From the NCBI GenBank assembly GCA_030066975.1, contig JASJAO010000011.1:1-64000 (forward strand): a stretch of DNA of 64,000 nucleotides, written 5' to 3'. The notes beneath the pieces were generated by a model. The model saw only the letters and a list, made by a program, of their open reading frames with translations. It made no database searches and had not been told where the DNA came from. Of this stretch, positions 19,635-27,177 are shown piece by piece (position 1 is the first letter of the stretch; each line of letters opens with the position of its first letter). A program made the position numbers and the translations under genes. The stretch comes from Henriciella sp. (GTDB taxonomy: Bacteria; Pseudomonadota; Alphaproteobacteria; Caulobacterales; Hyphomonadaceae).

Positions 19635-20930
19635 ATGATGGCAGCTCAATCTTTCGAAAACCTGGTGCCAAGACAGGACCCGGAAGCAAGATTGCTGCTG
19701 CTGACCGCCAAAACGGATCTTAGTGAGGACCAGCAAAGCGAAGTGCAGGCATTGGCCCGTCAGGTCAAAGACTGGGACTTTTTTACCGAGACAGCGGCGC
19801 ACAAGTTTTCAGCGACGTTCGCGCATCGGCATCTGGAACACTATGCCCCAGACATTCCGCCGCCAGAGATTATGGAGAAACTCAAGGGGCTTTCGCGCCT
19901 TACCGGCATGGCGACATTGAAGGTTACGGCTGCTCAGATCGCGTTCCACAAGGCCTGTATCGAAACAACCGGTGCTCAGCACGCTTATTTAAAAGGCGTG
20001 GCCCTGTCAGTTCAGTATGGCCGCAACATTGCCGATCGGTATTCGCGCGATGTTGATGTTCTGGTCGCGGAGAAGGACTTTGACCGGGTCATTCAGAAGG
20101 CGGCGGATATCGGATACCGGATCCTTTTGGAGCATGAGCCGTTGGAATACGCGCAGTCTGCGCAGGACATTAAGTTCGTGTCGCGATACGCCGATGTCGT
20201 CACTTTGTTGGGGGCGGATTTCGTGCCAATCGAAGTTCACCGACGCATGGGGAAACTCAGTCTCAACTTTAACCTGGACCAGGTGTTTGAAACTGCCGAA
20301 CCGATCGAGGTCTCCGGCGTGCCGATGCGAACGATTTCCAAAGCGCTGCATCTCGTCTATGTCAGCTATCATCATTCCCGTCACTTCTGGTCGCATTTGC
20401 ATTGGCTGGCCGATTTGGATTCGATGATCCGCTCGAGTGATTGCCGCCGTGATGAGGTCAATGAACTGGCCGACTCGATCGGGATCCGGCCTACGATTGA
20501 CGCAGCGTTCGAGTTTCACGACCTGATTTCCCGACCGTCGCTTTGGGACACGATAGATCCAGCTTTAGAGGGCGGCTCACAATTTCTCAATGCATGCTTG
20601 CTGAACCTTGAGGGCGGGCTGGAACTGGAAGAGAGTCTGCGCGGCGGAATGGCGCTCGGCGATTTCATGTCGGCCTGGCAGATTTCTCCGGGCAAGTACA
20701 ATACGTTCTGGAAGAATTCATGGTTTCGCAGGCTAAGGCCCACATCCACGCAATATGTGAAACGACGGTATCCGCGGTTTCTGCAATGGATCTACTACCT
20801 TGAAAATGCTTCGGTTCTGATGGGGAACGGATTTGGGCGCGCCCGCGGACGCCCGACCAAACCGGACCAAAAACTCCCCAGCCGAGAAGCGTCGGCTACA
20901 GCTGCGGATACTGAAGGCCAATCATCGTGA
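19635..20930 (+). CDS. Nucleotidyltransferase-family protein of the lasso-peptide cluster
   Basis: The 431-residue product resembles the uncharacterised nucleotidyltransferases (NTP_transf_5 type) often found in lasso-peptide clusters. The core motif is LKGVALSVQYGRNIADRYSRDVDVLV, with the DVDVLV acidic residues expected to bind metal. Downstream it has PIEVHRRMG and a helical HLVYVSYHHSRHFW segment. It may transfer a nucleotide or act on a phosphate of the peptide; its true substrate is unknown. The start ATG-ATG at 19635 has GGAAG upstream. It overlaps the ABC transporter gene by four bases (GTGA), so it is the first gene of a three-gene operon with the exporter and the B1 protein. Confidence 0.8.
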   Translation: MMAAQSFENLVPRQDPEARLLLLTAKTDLSEDQQSEVQALARQVKDWDFFTETAAHKFSATFAHRHLEHYAPDIPPPEIMEKLKGLSRLTGMATLKVTAAQIAFHKACIETTGAQHAYLKGVALSVQYGRNIADRYSRDVDVLVAEKDFDRVIQKAADIGYRILLEHEPLEYAQSAQDIKFVSRYADVVTLLGADFVPIEVHRRMGKLSLNFNLDQVFETAEPIEVSGVPMRTISKALHLVYVSYHHSRHFWSHLHWLADLDSMIRSSDCRRDEVNELADSIGIRPTIDAAFEFHDLISRPSLWDTIDPALEGGSQFLNACLLNLEGGLELEESLRGGMALGDFMSAWQISPGKYNTFWKNSWFRRLRPTSTQYVKRRYPRFLQWIYYLENASVLMGNGFGRARGRPTKPDQKLPSREASATAADTEGQSS

Positions 20931-22723
20931 CCAAGTTTAGTCAGCTCGGCTTCATTTGGAGCCGCGTGTTCATGCTGTTGCGCCAATCGGCCCCCATATT
21001 GAGTATCGCCGTCACGGTGGTGACGATTCTTGAGGCGCTTGCCGGTATTGCTGTGCTCTATGTGATCAAGATTCTGGTTGATACGATCACCCGGGAAATG
21101 ACCGCCGAGACCACAGGCAGTTTTTCTGATGTCCTGATGGTGCTTATCCTGACCGGCGGGTCTATCCTTCTGGCCGTCTTGCTGCAGAGTCTGGCGAGCG
21201 CTCTGCGCATGCGGCAGGGACTGATCGTCAGCGACCATGTCGATCGCGAAATCCACGACCGCGCGATTGCCGTTGATCTTCGATATTATGAGAGCCCGAT
21301 CTATTATGATGCGCTTCAAAAAGCGCGTCATGGCGGCTCTGAACGTCCTGCTCAGATCGTCGCCAATGTGGTGACGACCTTGCGCGCGGCGCTGTTGCTG
21401 GCGGCGATTTTCATCCTGTTGAGCGGAATTGAGATGCGGCTGCTACCGGCCCTGATCATCCCGATTCTGATCGCACTGTTTGTACGCCTCTATTTCGCCC
21501 GCAAGCTGTTTGAGTGGCGGATGTCCCGGGCGCAGCTGGACCGTCGCACCAGTTATCTTGATTGGATGATGACCAATGTGGCGCATGCCAAAGAGCTGCG
21601 GCTCAATCGGATCGGGCCGTTCCTTCGCGATCAGTACCGCGCCGGCCGCAAGGAAATCCGACAGGGTGAAATTTACATTGAACAAGCGCGACTTGGCACG
21701 GAGTTTATTACGTCGATGCTTGGCGCGGCAGTCTTTATCGGGGCAAGCGCTCTGCTTTTGCAGCAATCTCTGCAGCATGGCCGACCGATCGGTGACGTCG
21801 TTCTGTTCGTCTTGCTGCTACGGCGGGCGGAATCGTCGGGTAAGGAATTTGTCGGGAATGTTTCCAAGATCGTGGATGATCACCTGTATCTGCGGAAGCT
21901 GTTTGAATTCCTGTCGGTAAAGCCGGGAATCCACGCCCCGGACCAGCCTCACGCCCTGCCGGACAAGCTGTCGACCGGGCTGGTCGTCGACAATATATCG
22001 TTTCGATATGACGAGGCACCGAGCGACGCGCTGAACGGCGTGTCGATGAAAATTGAGCCGGGTCAGATCGTAGCGCTGGTTGGTGAAAACGGATCTGGCA
22101 AGACGACCCTGATCAAGCTTCTGACCCGGCTGTATGACCCTTCAACGGGCTCGATCAGTCTTGATGGGACGGATATTCGTGAGTTTGAGCCCGATGAGTA
22201 CCGGCGGCTAATGAGTGTGATTTTCCAAGACTATGCTGTGTATGCGGAGACGGTCGAGGATAATATCCGGTTTGGGGATATCGACCTGCCCTTCGATCAG
22301 CAGAAGATCATTGATGCGGCCCGATCAGCAGGCGCCGCGAGCTTTATCGAGAAGCTGCCAAATGCCTATCAGACGCCGCTGACGAAACTGTTCGACAATG
22401 GCCAGGACCTCAGCATTGGCCAGTGGCAGCGTTTGGCCCTGGCGCGATCTTTCTATCCCAATTCAAAATTCATCATTCTGGATGAGCCGACAAGTGCGGT
22501 TGATCCCAAGGCTGAGTTTGAACTGTTCGAAGACTTTCGCGCGCATCTGAAAGGGCGCGGCGCGTTGATCATCAGTCACCGCTTGTCGACGATACGTCAG
22601 GCTGATTATACATATTATCTGGAGTCAGGTCGGATTGTTGAAGAAGGCCAGCATGATGACTTGATTTCGGCAAAGGGGAAATATGCTGAGCTTTTCCAAA
22701 AACAGGCTTGGCATTACAGATAA
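20927..22723 (+). CDS. Lasso-peptide ABC exporter, fused permease and ATPase (D protein)
   Basis: The 598-residue half-transporter has an N-terminal six-helix permease (about 20-310) and a C-terminal ATPase with Walker A GENGSGKT (386-393), signature LSIGQWQRLALAR and Walker B FIILDEPTSAVD. The dimer would export the mature lasso peptide and give self-immunity. It starts with GTG overlapping the nucleotidyltransferase stop and is followed by the PqqD-like gene. No peptidase domain is present, as expected because leader removal is done by B1/B2. The cluster context is the main reason for assigning a lasso peptide rather than EPS as substrate. Confidence 0.88.
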   Translation: MTKFSQLGFIWSRVFMLLRQSAPILSIAVTVVTILEALAGIAVLYVIKILVDTITREMTAETTGSFSDVLMVLILTGGSILLAVLLQSLASALRMRQGLIVSDHVDREIHDRAIAVDLRYYESPIYYDALQKARHGGSERPAQIVANVVTTLRAALLLAAIFILLSGIEMRLLPALIIPILIALFVRLYFARKLFEWRMSRAQLDRRTSYLDWMMTNVAHAKELRLNRIGPFLRDQYRAGRKEIRQGEIYIEQARLGTEFITSMLGAAVFIGASALLLQQSLQHGRPIGDVVLFVLLLRRAESSGKEFVGNVSKIVDDHLYLRKLFEFLSVKPGIHAPDQPHALPDKLSTGLVVDNISFRYDEAPSDALNGVSMKIEPGQIVALVGENGSGKTTLIKLLTRLYDPSTGSISLDGTDIREFEPDEYRRLMSVIFQDYAVYAETVEDNIRFGDIDLPFDQQKIIDAARSAGAASFIEKLPNAYQTPLTKLFDNGQDLSIGQWQRLALARSFYPNSKFIILDEPTSAVDPKAEFELFEDFRAHLKGRGALIISHRLSTIRQADYTYYLESGRIVEEGQHDDLISAKGKYAELFQKQAWHYR

Positions 22724-22759
22724 AGGCTGGTTTCAAGACGAAAACCAGGAGTGAAGTGT

Positions 22760-23041
22760 ATGGTGGAATTAGAGACGGGATCGATTATTCGGCGGGCAGA
22801 ATTGCCAGGCAGCCGGGTCGATGACGAAATGGTGTTTTTCAACCCCGTCGCGGGCAACTATTACGGAACAGGGCCGGTCGGCGCCGAGATTTGGGACTTT
22901 CTGGAAACGCCCCGTTCGCTGAGTGAAATTTGTGACCACCTGCTGGCCAAATTCGAGGTCGATCGCCAGACCTGCGAAGCACAGCTGCGTAGTTTCATTT
23001 CAGAAATGCTGAATGAAGGCATTGTCCAACCCGCCGACTGA
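22760..23041 (+). CDS. PqqD-like RiPP recognition protein (lasso B1)
   Basis: The 93-residue protein has the PqqD/RRE fold pattern: VFFNPVAGNYYGTGPVGAEIWDFLE, followed by a winged helix with SLSEICDHLLAKFEVDRQTC. B1 proteins bind the precursor leader and present it to the B2 protease and the C cyclase. The ATG at 22760 has AGGAG eight bases upstream and is preferred to GTG 22751. It is the last gene of the rightward operon. B1 and B2 are separate genes here and on opposite strands, unlike the fused B protein of most proteobacterial lasso clusters. Confidence 0.9.
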   Translation: MVELETGSIIRRAELPGSRVDDEMVFFNPVAGNYYGTGPVGAEIWDFLETPRSLSEICDHLLAKFEVDRQTCEAQLRSFISEMLNEGIVQPAD

Positions 23042-23055
23042 GTGTTTCAGCATAC

Positions 23056-23096
23056 CCGATCCAGATAGGGCGCGGCCAAAACAGTGGATCGGTTTT
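23056..23096 (+). terminator. Possible terminator after the B1 gene
   Basis: CCGATCC (23056-23062) and GGATCGG (23086-23092) are inverted repeats followed by TTTT, between the converging B1 and kinase genes. The 23-base loop is long, so this is a weak call. Confidence 0.35.
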
Positions 23097-23103
23097 GGGT
23101 GTG

Positions 23104-24048
23104 CTAAAGGGCCAGATTCTGTTGGCCCAGAACGGCCAGATCTATATTGGCCATGACTTCTTTCTCAACGGACGCGTCTTTGGGCCGTGTCAGCATTTCG
23201 ACTTCAATGCCCGCGGAAAGTGCCATAGCGGCCTCCACAACCGTGTCACGATTACCACAGATCGCTGCCAGTTCCGGTCGATAGATCGCCCCCAAGGCAA
23301 CCTGAAAGGCGTGCCGTCCGGTGAGTTTCTGTAGTTCCAGCGTGTCTCCCCACTGCAATAGGATAAGTCGTTTCAGGGGAAAGCGACCGATCCTGAACTT
23401 GCTGGGCTCAATGGCATGGAACTTGTCGTGGCGGGTTAAATCCCGCTTCAACCCGTCACTGGTCAGGTCAAGCGACTGCAACGCGTCCTGCCAGAGCTTT
23501 ACTGTGTTCACGCCCGATTCCAGGAAGAAGCCGTCGGCGCTGCGGTAAAGTCCGGACACATCATCACTGACCAGCGGCCAATCTGTGGTCCGGTTGATAT
23601 GGGCGGCAATCGTCGATTTGCCGGCCCCGGACTCGCCGGTAAAGGCGATCACTCCGTCGGGCGCGAGAATCGCACTGACATGCAGCGGCACCAAACCGCG
23701 CTGATGGGCAACGGTGGCGAGGCCCGAACCGACCAGAAAGGCACGGAGGTCATCATACGAAGCCCGCGGATCTTTCTCGACCAGGACATGCCGCCCGTCT
23801 TCGACCAGAACCCGACCGATTGCCGGAAACCGCAGCAGGCAGGTCCGGTCGTCGACCTGCACCCAAATCTTTGAGTCTTCCTGCCCGGGCAGGTGTTCGG
23901 GGACATTGCCGATCTCAATCGTCACGTCCGGCGTCTGATCACCCCGATCTGAATCGGATGTGACTCGGGTCAGTTCCGGCAAATCAAGGGCTGATTCAAC
24001 CAGCATCCCGTAGACGCGATACAGCGCGCTCAATTTATTGGACATCAT
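23104..24048 (-). CDS. HPr-kinase-like protein, probable lasso-peptide kinase
   Basis: The 314-residue product carries the HPrK P-loop GESGAGKST (138-146), preceded by the family segment GLVPLHVSAIL, and a downstream LVSDD (159-163) matching the catalytic acidic region. It lacks the N-terminal domain of true bacterial HPrK/P. In kinase-containing lasso clusters such as that of paeninodin, this family phosphorylates the C-terminal Ser of the precursor. The precursor here also ends in Ser (Ser48). The gene is 26 bases downstream of B2 on the same strand. A role in regulating sugar uptake is unlikely given its neighbours. Confidence 0.85.
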   Translation of the reverse strand: MMSNKLSALYRVYGMLVESALDLPELTRVTSDSDRGDQTPDVTIEIGNVPEHLPGQEDSKIWVQVDDRTCLLRFPAIGRVLVEDGRHVLVEKDPRASYDDLRAFLVGSGLATVAHQRGLVPLHVSAILAPDGVIAFTGESGAGKSTIAAHINRTTDWPLVSDDVSGLYRSADGFFLESGVNTVKLWQDALQSLDLTSDGLKRDLTRHDKFHAIEPSKFRIGRFPLKRLILLQWGDTLELQKLTGRHAFQVALGAIYRPELAAICGNRDTVVEAAMALSAGIEVEMLTRPKDASVEKEVMANIDLAVLGQQNLAL

Positions 24049-24074
24049 AATCTGTTATCCGCCGCGCTTTGTGA

Positions 24075-24572
24075 TCATGGCTTGACCGCCATTGGTGTCG
24101 CGGTACCGCGATCAACAAACGCGGCGACGGCTGAATAATCCTGCGGCGTGCGACCACCCGCTATATCGAAATCACCATGAATAACCCAAGCGTGGGCCCC
24201 CAAGGCATTGTTCAAGCCTTCTTCATTCCGGCTGACCCCAAGAACCAGGACGCTGCCATAATGACGCCGGCGCAGCATGGCGCGCGCCGAAAAGCCCAGC
24301 ATCAGACAGGTAAAATGCGATCCGAGCCGTCTCGACAGTACCGCATGGGCCCAGGCCACATTGCGCAGGCGCACGTCTTTGATCGGCTTAAACTCGGAGT
24401 TGGTGGATGGAACTTCTGCAAGCGAGACCGGCGTGCCCAGCCAACGTCGCCATCTGGAGTACGGGACGACTTTGATCATGAACCAGGCCAGTGACGTATT
24501 CGCGAACGCTTCGGTCAGCACGAGCTTCCGTCGGAAAGGCAGTCGCCAATATCGCACCAGATAATTCAACAT
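24075..24572 (-). CDS. Lasso-peptide leader peptidase, transglutaminase-like (B2)
   Basis: The 165-residue protein matches the B2 protease family. The catalytic Cys is in HFTCLMLGFSARAML (Cys89), the His in GAHAWVIHGD (His127), and an Asp follows (Asp134 or Asp136), giving the cysteine-protease triad. It cuts the leader after the recognition protein B1 has bound it. The N-terminal half (YWRLPFRRKLVLTEAFANTSLA) is typical of lasso B2. I place the start at ATG 24572, preceded by AAGAAG; an upstream TTG at 24644 is less likely. It is divergent from the precursor gene and coupled with the kinase. Confidence 0.88.
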   Translation of the reverse strand: MLNYLVRYWRLPFRRKLVLTEAFANTSLAWFMIKVVPYSRWRRWLGTPVSLAEVPSTNSEFKPIKDVRLRNVAWAHAVLSRRLGSHFTCLMLGFSARAMLRRRHYGSVLVLGVSRNEEGLNNALGAHAWVIHGDFDIAGGRTPQDYSAVAAFVDRGTATPMAVKP

Positions 24573-24979
24573 CACACTTCTTGTTCTAAAGCGCGCCCGG
24601 ACCTCGGACAAGGTTCCGTTAACGTTGAGCGACCGGTCCGCCAAGGATCGATCGAATCAGCCTTTGAACAAATTTCCCACTCCGTTTGAAAGGTTTATGC
24701 TTTCTATCGCATCCAGCGTGCGCCCTCATTTGTTTCAATATCGCACACCTATCTGCGGATCAATCAGATCATTCAGGTCGGAATATGCTTAGATTTCAGT
24801 CGGTCGCTGCCTGAATGTCGAGCGTCGGAGGGGGCGATGCGGGGGAGAGTCTCATTTTTGCAACCCATTCCCCTCTTATTTGGGGTGTTCCCGGAAAAAG
24901 CGCTTGCAAAGGCGACTCTCCGCGCGTATTAACCTTCTCAGGCAGGAGTGCCATTCGAACTTTAACATTGGGGATTATG
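24573..24979. promoter_or_regulatory. Divergent control region of the lasso cluster with a precursor promoter
   Basis: This 407-base region separates B2 (leftward) from the precursor gene (rightward). TTGCAA (24904-24909) and TATTAA (24927-24932), spaced by 17 bases, form a good candidate promoter for the precursor, giving a leader of about 40 bases. The leader contains TTAACATTGGGGATT just before the start, identical to the leader of the FecR-like gene. Nothing else was recognised in the upstream 300 bases. Confidence 0.5.
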
Positions 24980-25126
24980 ATGAATACTCCGGAACAAAAA
25001 TTGACTTGGGTTGCACCAAAGCTTGAAAAGCTCAGCGTCGAAAAGACCCTGACAGGTTCAACTCCTTTTGCATTTGAAATCTTCAATGCTTCAAACCAGC
25101 CAGTCGGTGGTCCAACCACCAGCTAA
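24980..25126 (+). CDS. Lasso-peptide precursor (A)
   Basis: The 48-residue peptide has a leader motif W10-x2-P13-x-L15, as bound by RRE proteins, and Thr23 at the position expected to be two residues before the cut. Cutting after Leu24 gives a 24-residue core starting Thr25-Gly-Ser-Thr. The only acidic residue in the core is Glu33, which would be core position 9 and close a nine-residue macrolactam. Alternative cuts before Gly26 or Ser27 would give eight- or seven-residue rings. The C-terminus is PTTS, with Ser48 a likely kinase target. GGGG lies six bases before ATG 24980 (an ATG at 24977 is too close). A strong terminator follows. This gene is too short for standard gene-size cutoffs. Confidence 0.85.
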   Translation: MNTPEQKLTWVAPKLEKLSVEKTLTGSTPFAFEIFNASNQPVGGPTTS

Positions 25127-25150
25127 GGCTGACCATCAAGGTCTTTGAAA

Positions 25151-25177
25151 CGCCAGCACGTTGTGCTGGCGTTTTTT
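25151..25177 (+). terminator. Strong terminator between precursor and cyclase genes
   Basis: CGCCAGCAC (25151-25159) pairs perfectly with GTGCTGGCG (25163-25171) around a 3-base loop, followed by six T. It starts 24 bases after the precursor stop and should make precursor mRNA much more abundant than cyclase mRNA through partial read-through. Confidence 0.92.
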
Positions 25178-25266
25178 ATTAGAGCCTTGGGATTGGTTCC
25201 ATGGAGTATGCTCCTGACGCCTGATATAGGCGAGGCCGACAGCTGCGACATCGAGGTTCGAACGCC

Positions 25267-27159
25267 GTGAGTGCAATACTGGGCAGAATCGAACTGGGTG
25301 ACAGAGCCGTGGGGCGAGCTCAATTTCGGTCCGCTTTTGAAACATTGGGCGCCTATGGGTCCGATCATTCTGAGCTGAATATCAATGGTGGCATCGGCGT
25401 TGGATGCCATCACCTGAGAGTACGCTCAGGTCCAATCTCTGATTCGCCCTCCGCTTCGCAACAGTCCGTAATTGTGGTTGCCGATGCGATTCTCGATAAT
25501 CGCGCGGAACTTGCAAAGTCACTAAGTGTGTCTGATGAAGCGCTTACCGCCTTGTCTGATACGGAGCTTATCTGGCGCAGTTTTTTGCGCTGGGGAAAAG
25601 ACTGCGTTCAATATCTGGAAGGTGACTATGCGTTTGCATGCATAGACACTGATCGTAGAGCTGTCTTCCTAGCGCGCGATCATATTGGGTCGCGGCCTTT
25701 ATACTGGGCTTTACGAGGCGAGACATTCTTGTTCGGTACATCGGTGGAGGCGCTTGTCGGCTTCAGCGATCTCCAGTGGTCAATCGATGAAGAGGTCATT
25801 GCAGAGTACCTCTTCTACCCTGTGACACCGGTGTCCAAACCTTTTTTTCAGGACCTCCATTCGGTTCTTCCCGGTGGGTATGTTCAGCTCGATCAAGGCC
25901 AAGTCACGACGGAGCGCTGGTGGGATCCGTCCGATAAAGTTATCCGCCGTATTGACGGTAAGGACGATGTGGTCGCCGAATGCAGGCGTTTACTGGATGA
26001 TGCGGTGATTAAGCGTATCCAAACCAGCAGACCTGTCGGCAGTCATTTCAGCGGTGGCCTCGATTCGACCGGCGTAGGTGTGATCGCATCGCGGTACCTG
26101 CGCTCGAAAGGACAACAACTGGCTGGCGCCTATGCCTGGTCACCTCCAGTCTCTGAGGATTATCCGGACGACCATGCGCGGGATGAACGCCCCTTTATCG
26201 ACGCGATTGCTGAGGCCGAGAGTATACCGTTACGCTTTGGGGCAGGGGACTCGGAGAATTTTCTCGAATTCATCAATCGCCCCATGGAGTTTGAGAACGA
26301 AACTGACCTTGCGGACGAGTTGCCGATTTTGCAGGCGGCCCGTTCCGACCAGGTTGGAACGATGCTCTCGGGATGGGCCGGTGACGAGGCATTCTCTTCT
26401 CATGGCCGCGGCTATTTGGGGTATCTGATCCTTCGAGGGCGATTCGCCACCGCGAAGAAGTTTGTCCATTTCCGCTACAAGTCTTTGAAGAATCTACCGC
26501 TATTGATGTCTCTGATGTGGTGGGAAGTGGTTCATCCACTTCTGCCGACCGGACTCTACCATCGCTTGGGCCGCTATCAGTATTTCAGCGAGGATTTCCT
26601 GTTTGCTTCAATGCAACTGTCAAAGCGGCATGGAAAGCTACGACAGCGCCGGCGGAACAGCATCAAGTTTACACTCAACCCGAACCGAAACCTTAAGCGC
26701 CACCTGCAGGCGGGACATGTTAATCGACGAATGGAGTCGTGGGCGGCATGGTCGGCCCCTTACGGCTTTCAGTATCGCTATCCATTAGCGGATCGGCAGC
26801 TTCTTGAGTTTTTACTCACTTTGCCGCCGGAAGAGCTGTTCCTGGACACCACACCGCGGGGGCTTGCCAGAGCAGTGTTGGCCGATTGTGTGCCGCCTGA
26901 GGCCTCCAAAGAAGACATCGCGAATGAACGACTGCGTTACAATACGCGAGTTGGGGCCTGGAATGCGCTGGCAGAAAGCGCTGAAGCGGGCGGCTACGCC
27001 GATGAGTGCCCCTGGATCGACAAAGCCGCGTTCCTTGAGGCCTTGAAACAGCCATTAGATCAGAATGACAAATCCTACATTGTCACATTTGCCAGTATTA
27101 CCGCGGCCGCCCGCGTCTGGGCGCTCTATCGCCGGGCGAAGCGCTATGGTTGGGTGTGA
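25267..27159 (+). CDS. Lasso-peptide macrolactam synthetase, asparagine-synthetase-like (C)
   Basis: The 630-residue protein has a glutaminase-like N-terminal half without the Cys2 nucleophile (it begins MSAILGR) and an AMP-forming synthetase half with PP-loop SGGLDST (262-268). This is the lasso C protein, which adenylates the acidic side chain of the core and joins it to the new N-terminal amine. It starts with GTG at 25267 and lies 140 bases after the precursor stop, beyond the terminator, so it is probably expressed by read-through or from a promoter in that gap. It converges on the epimerase gene 18 bases away. Confidence 0.92.
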   Translation: MSAILGRIELGDRAVGRAQFRSAFETLGAYGSDHSELNINGGIGVGCHHLRVRSGPISDSPSASQQSVIVVADAILDNRAELAKSLSVSDEALTALSDTELIWRSFLRWGKDCVQYLEGDYAFACIDTDRRAVFLARDHIGSRPLYWALRGETFLFGTSVEALVGFSDLQWSIDEEVIAEYLFYPVTPVSKPFFQDLHSVLPGGYVQLDQGQVTTERWWDPSDKVIRRIDGKDDVVAECRRLLDDAVIKRIQTSRPVGSHFSGGLDSTGVGVIASRYLRSKGQQLAGAYAWSPPVSEDYPDDHARDERPFIDAIAEAESIPLRFGAGDSENFLEFINRPMEFENETDLADELPILQAARSDQVGTMLSGWAGDEAFSSHGRGYLGYLILRGRFATAKKFVHFRYKSLKNLPLLMSLMWWEVVHPLLPTGLYHRLGRYQYFSEDFLFASMQLSKRHGKLRQRRRNSIKFTLNPNRNLKRHLQAGHVNRRMESWAAWSAPYGFQYRYPLADRQLLEFLLTLPPEELFLDTTPRGLARAVLADCVPPEASKEDIANERLRYNTRVGAWNALAESAEAGGYADECPWIDKAAFLEALKQPLDQNDKSYIVTFASITAAARVWALYRRAKRYGWV

Positions 27160-27177
27160 CGGGCCGTCTGGCCGGGC

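Noticed and set aside
19369-19638. 89-codon plus-strand frame before the nucleotidyltransferase gene
   Set aside because: No ribosome site or family features, and its end overlaps a better-supported start.
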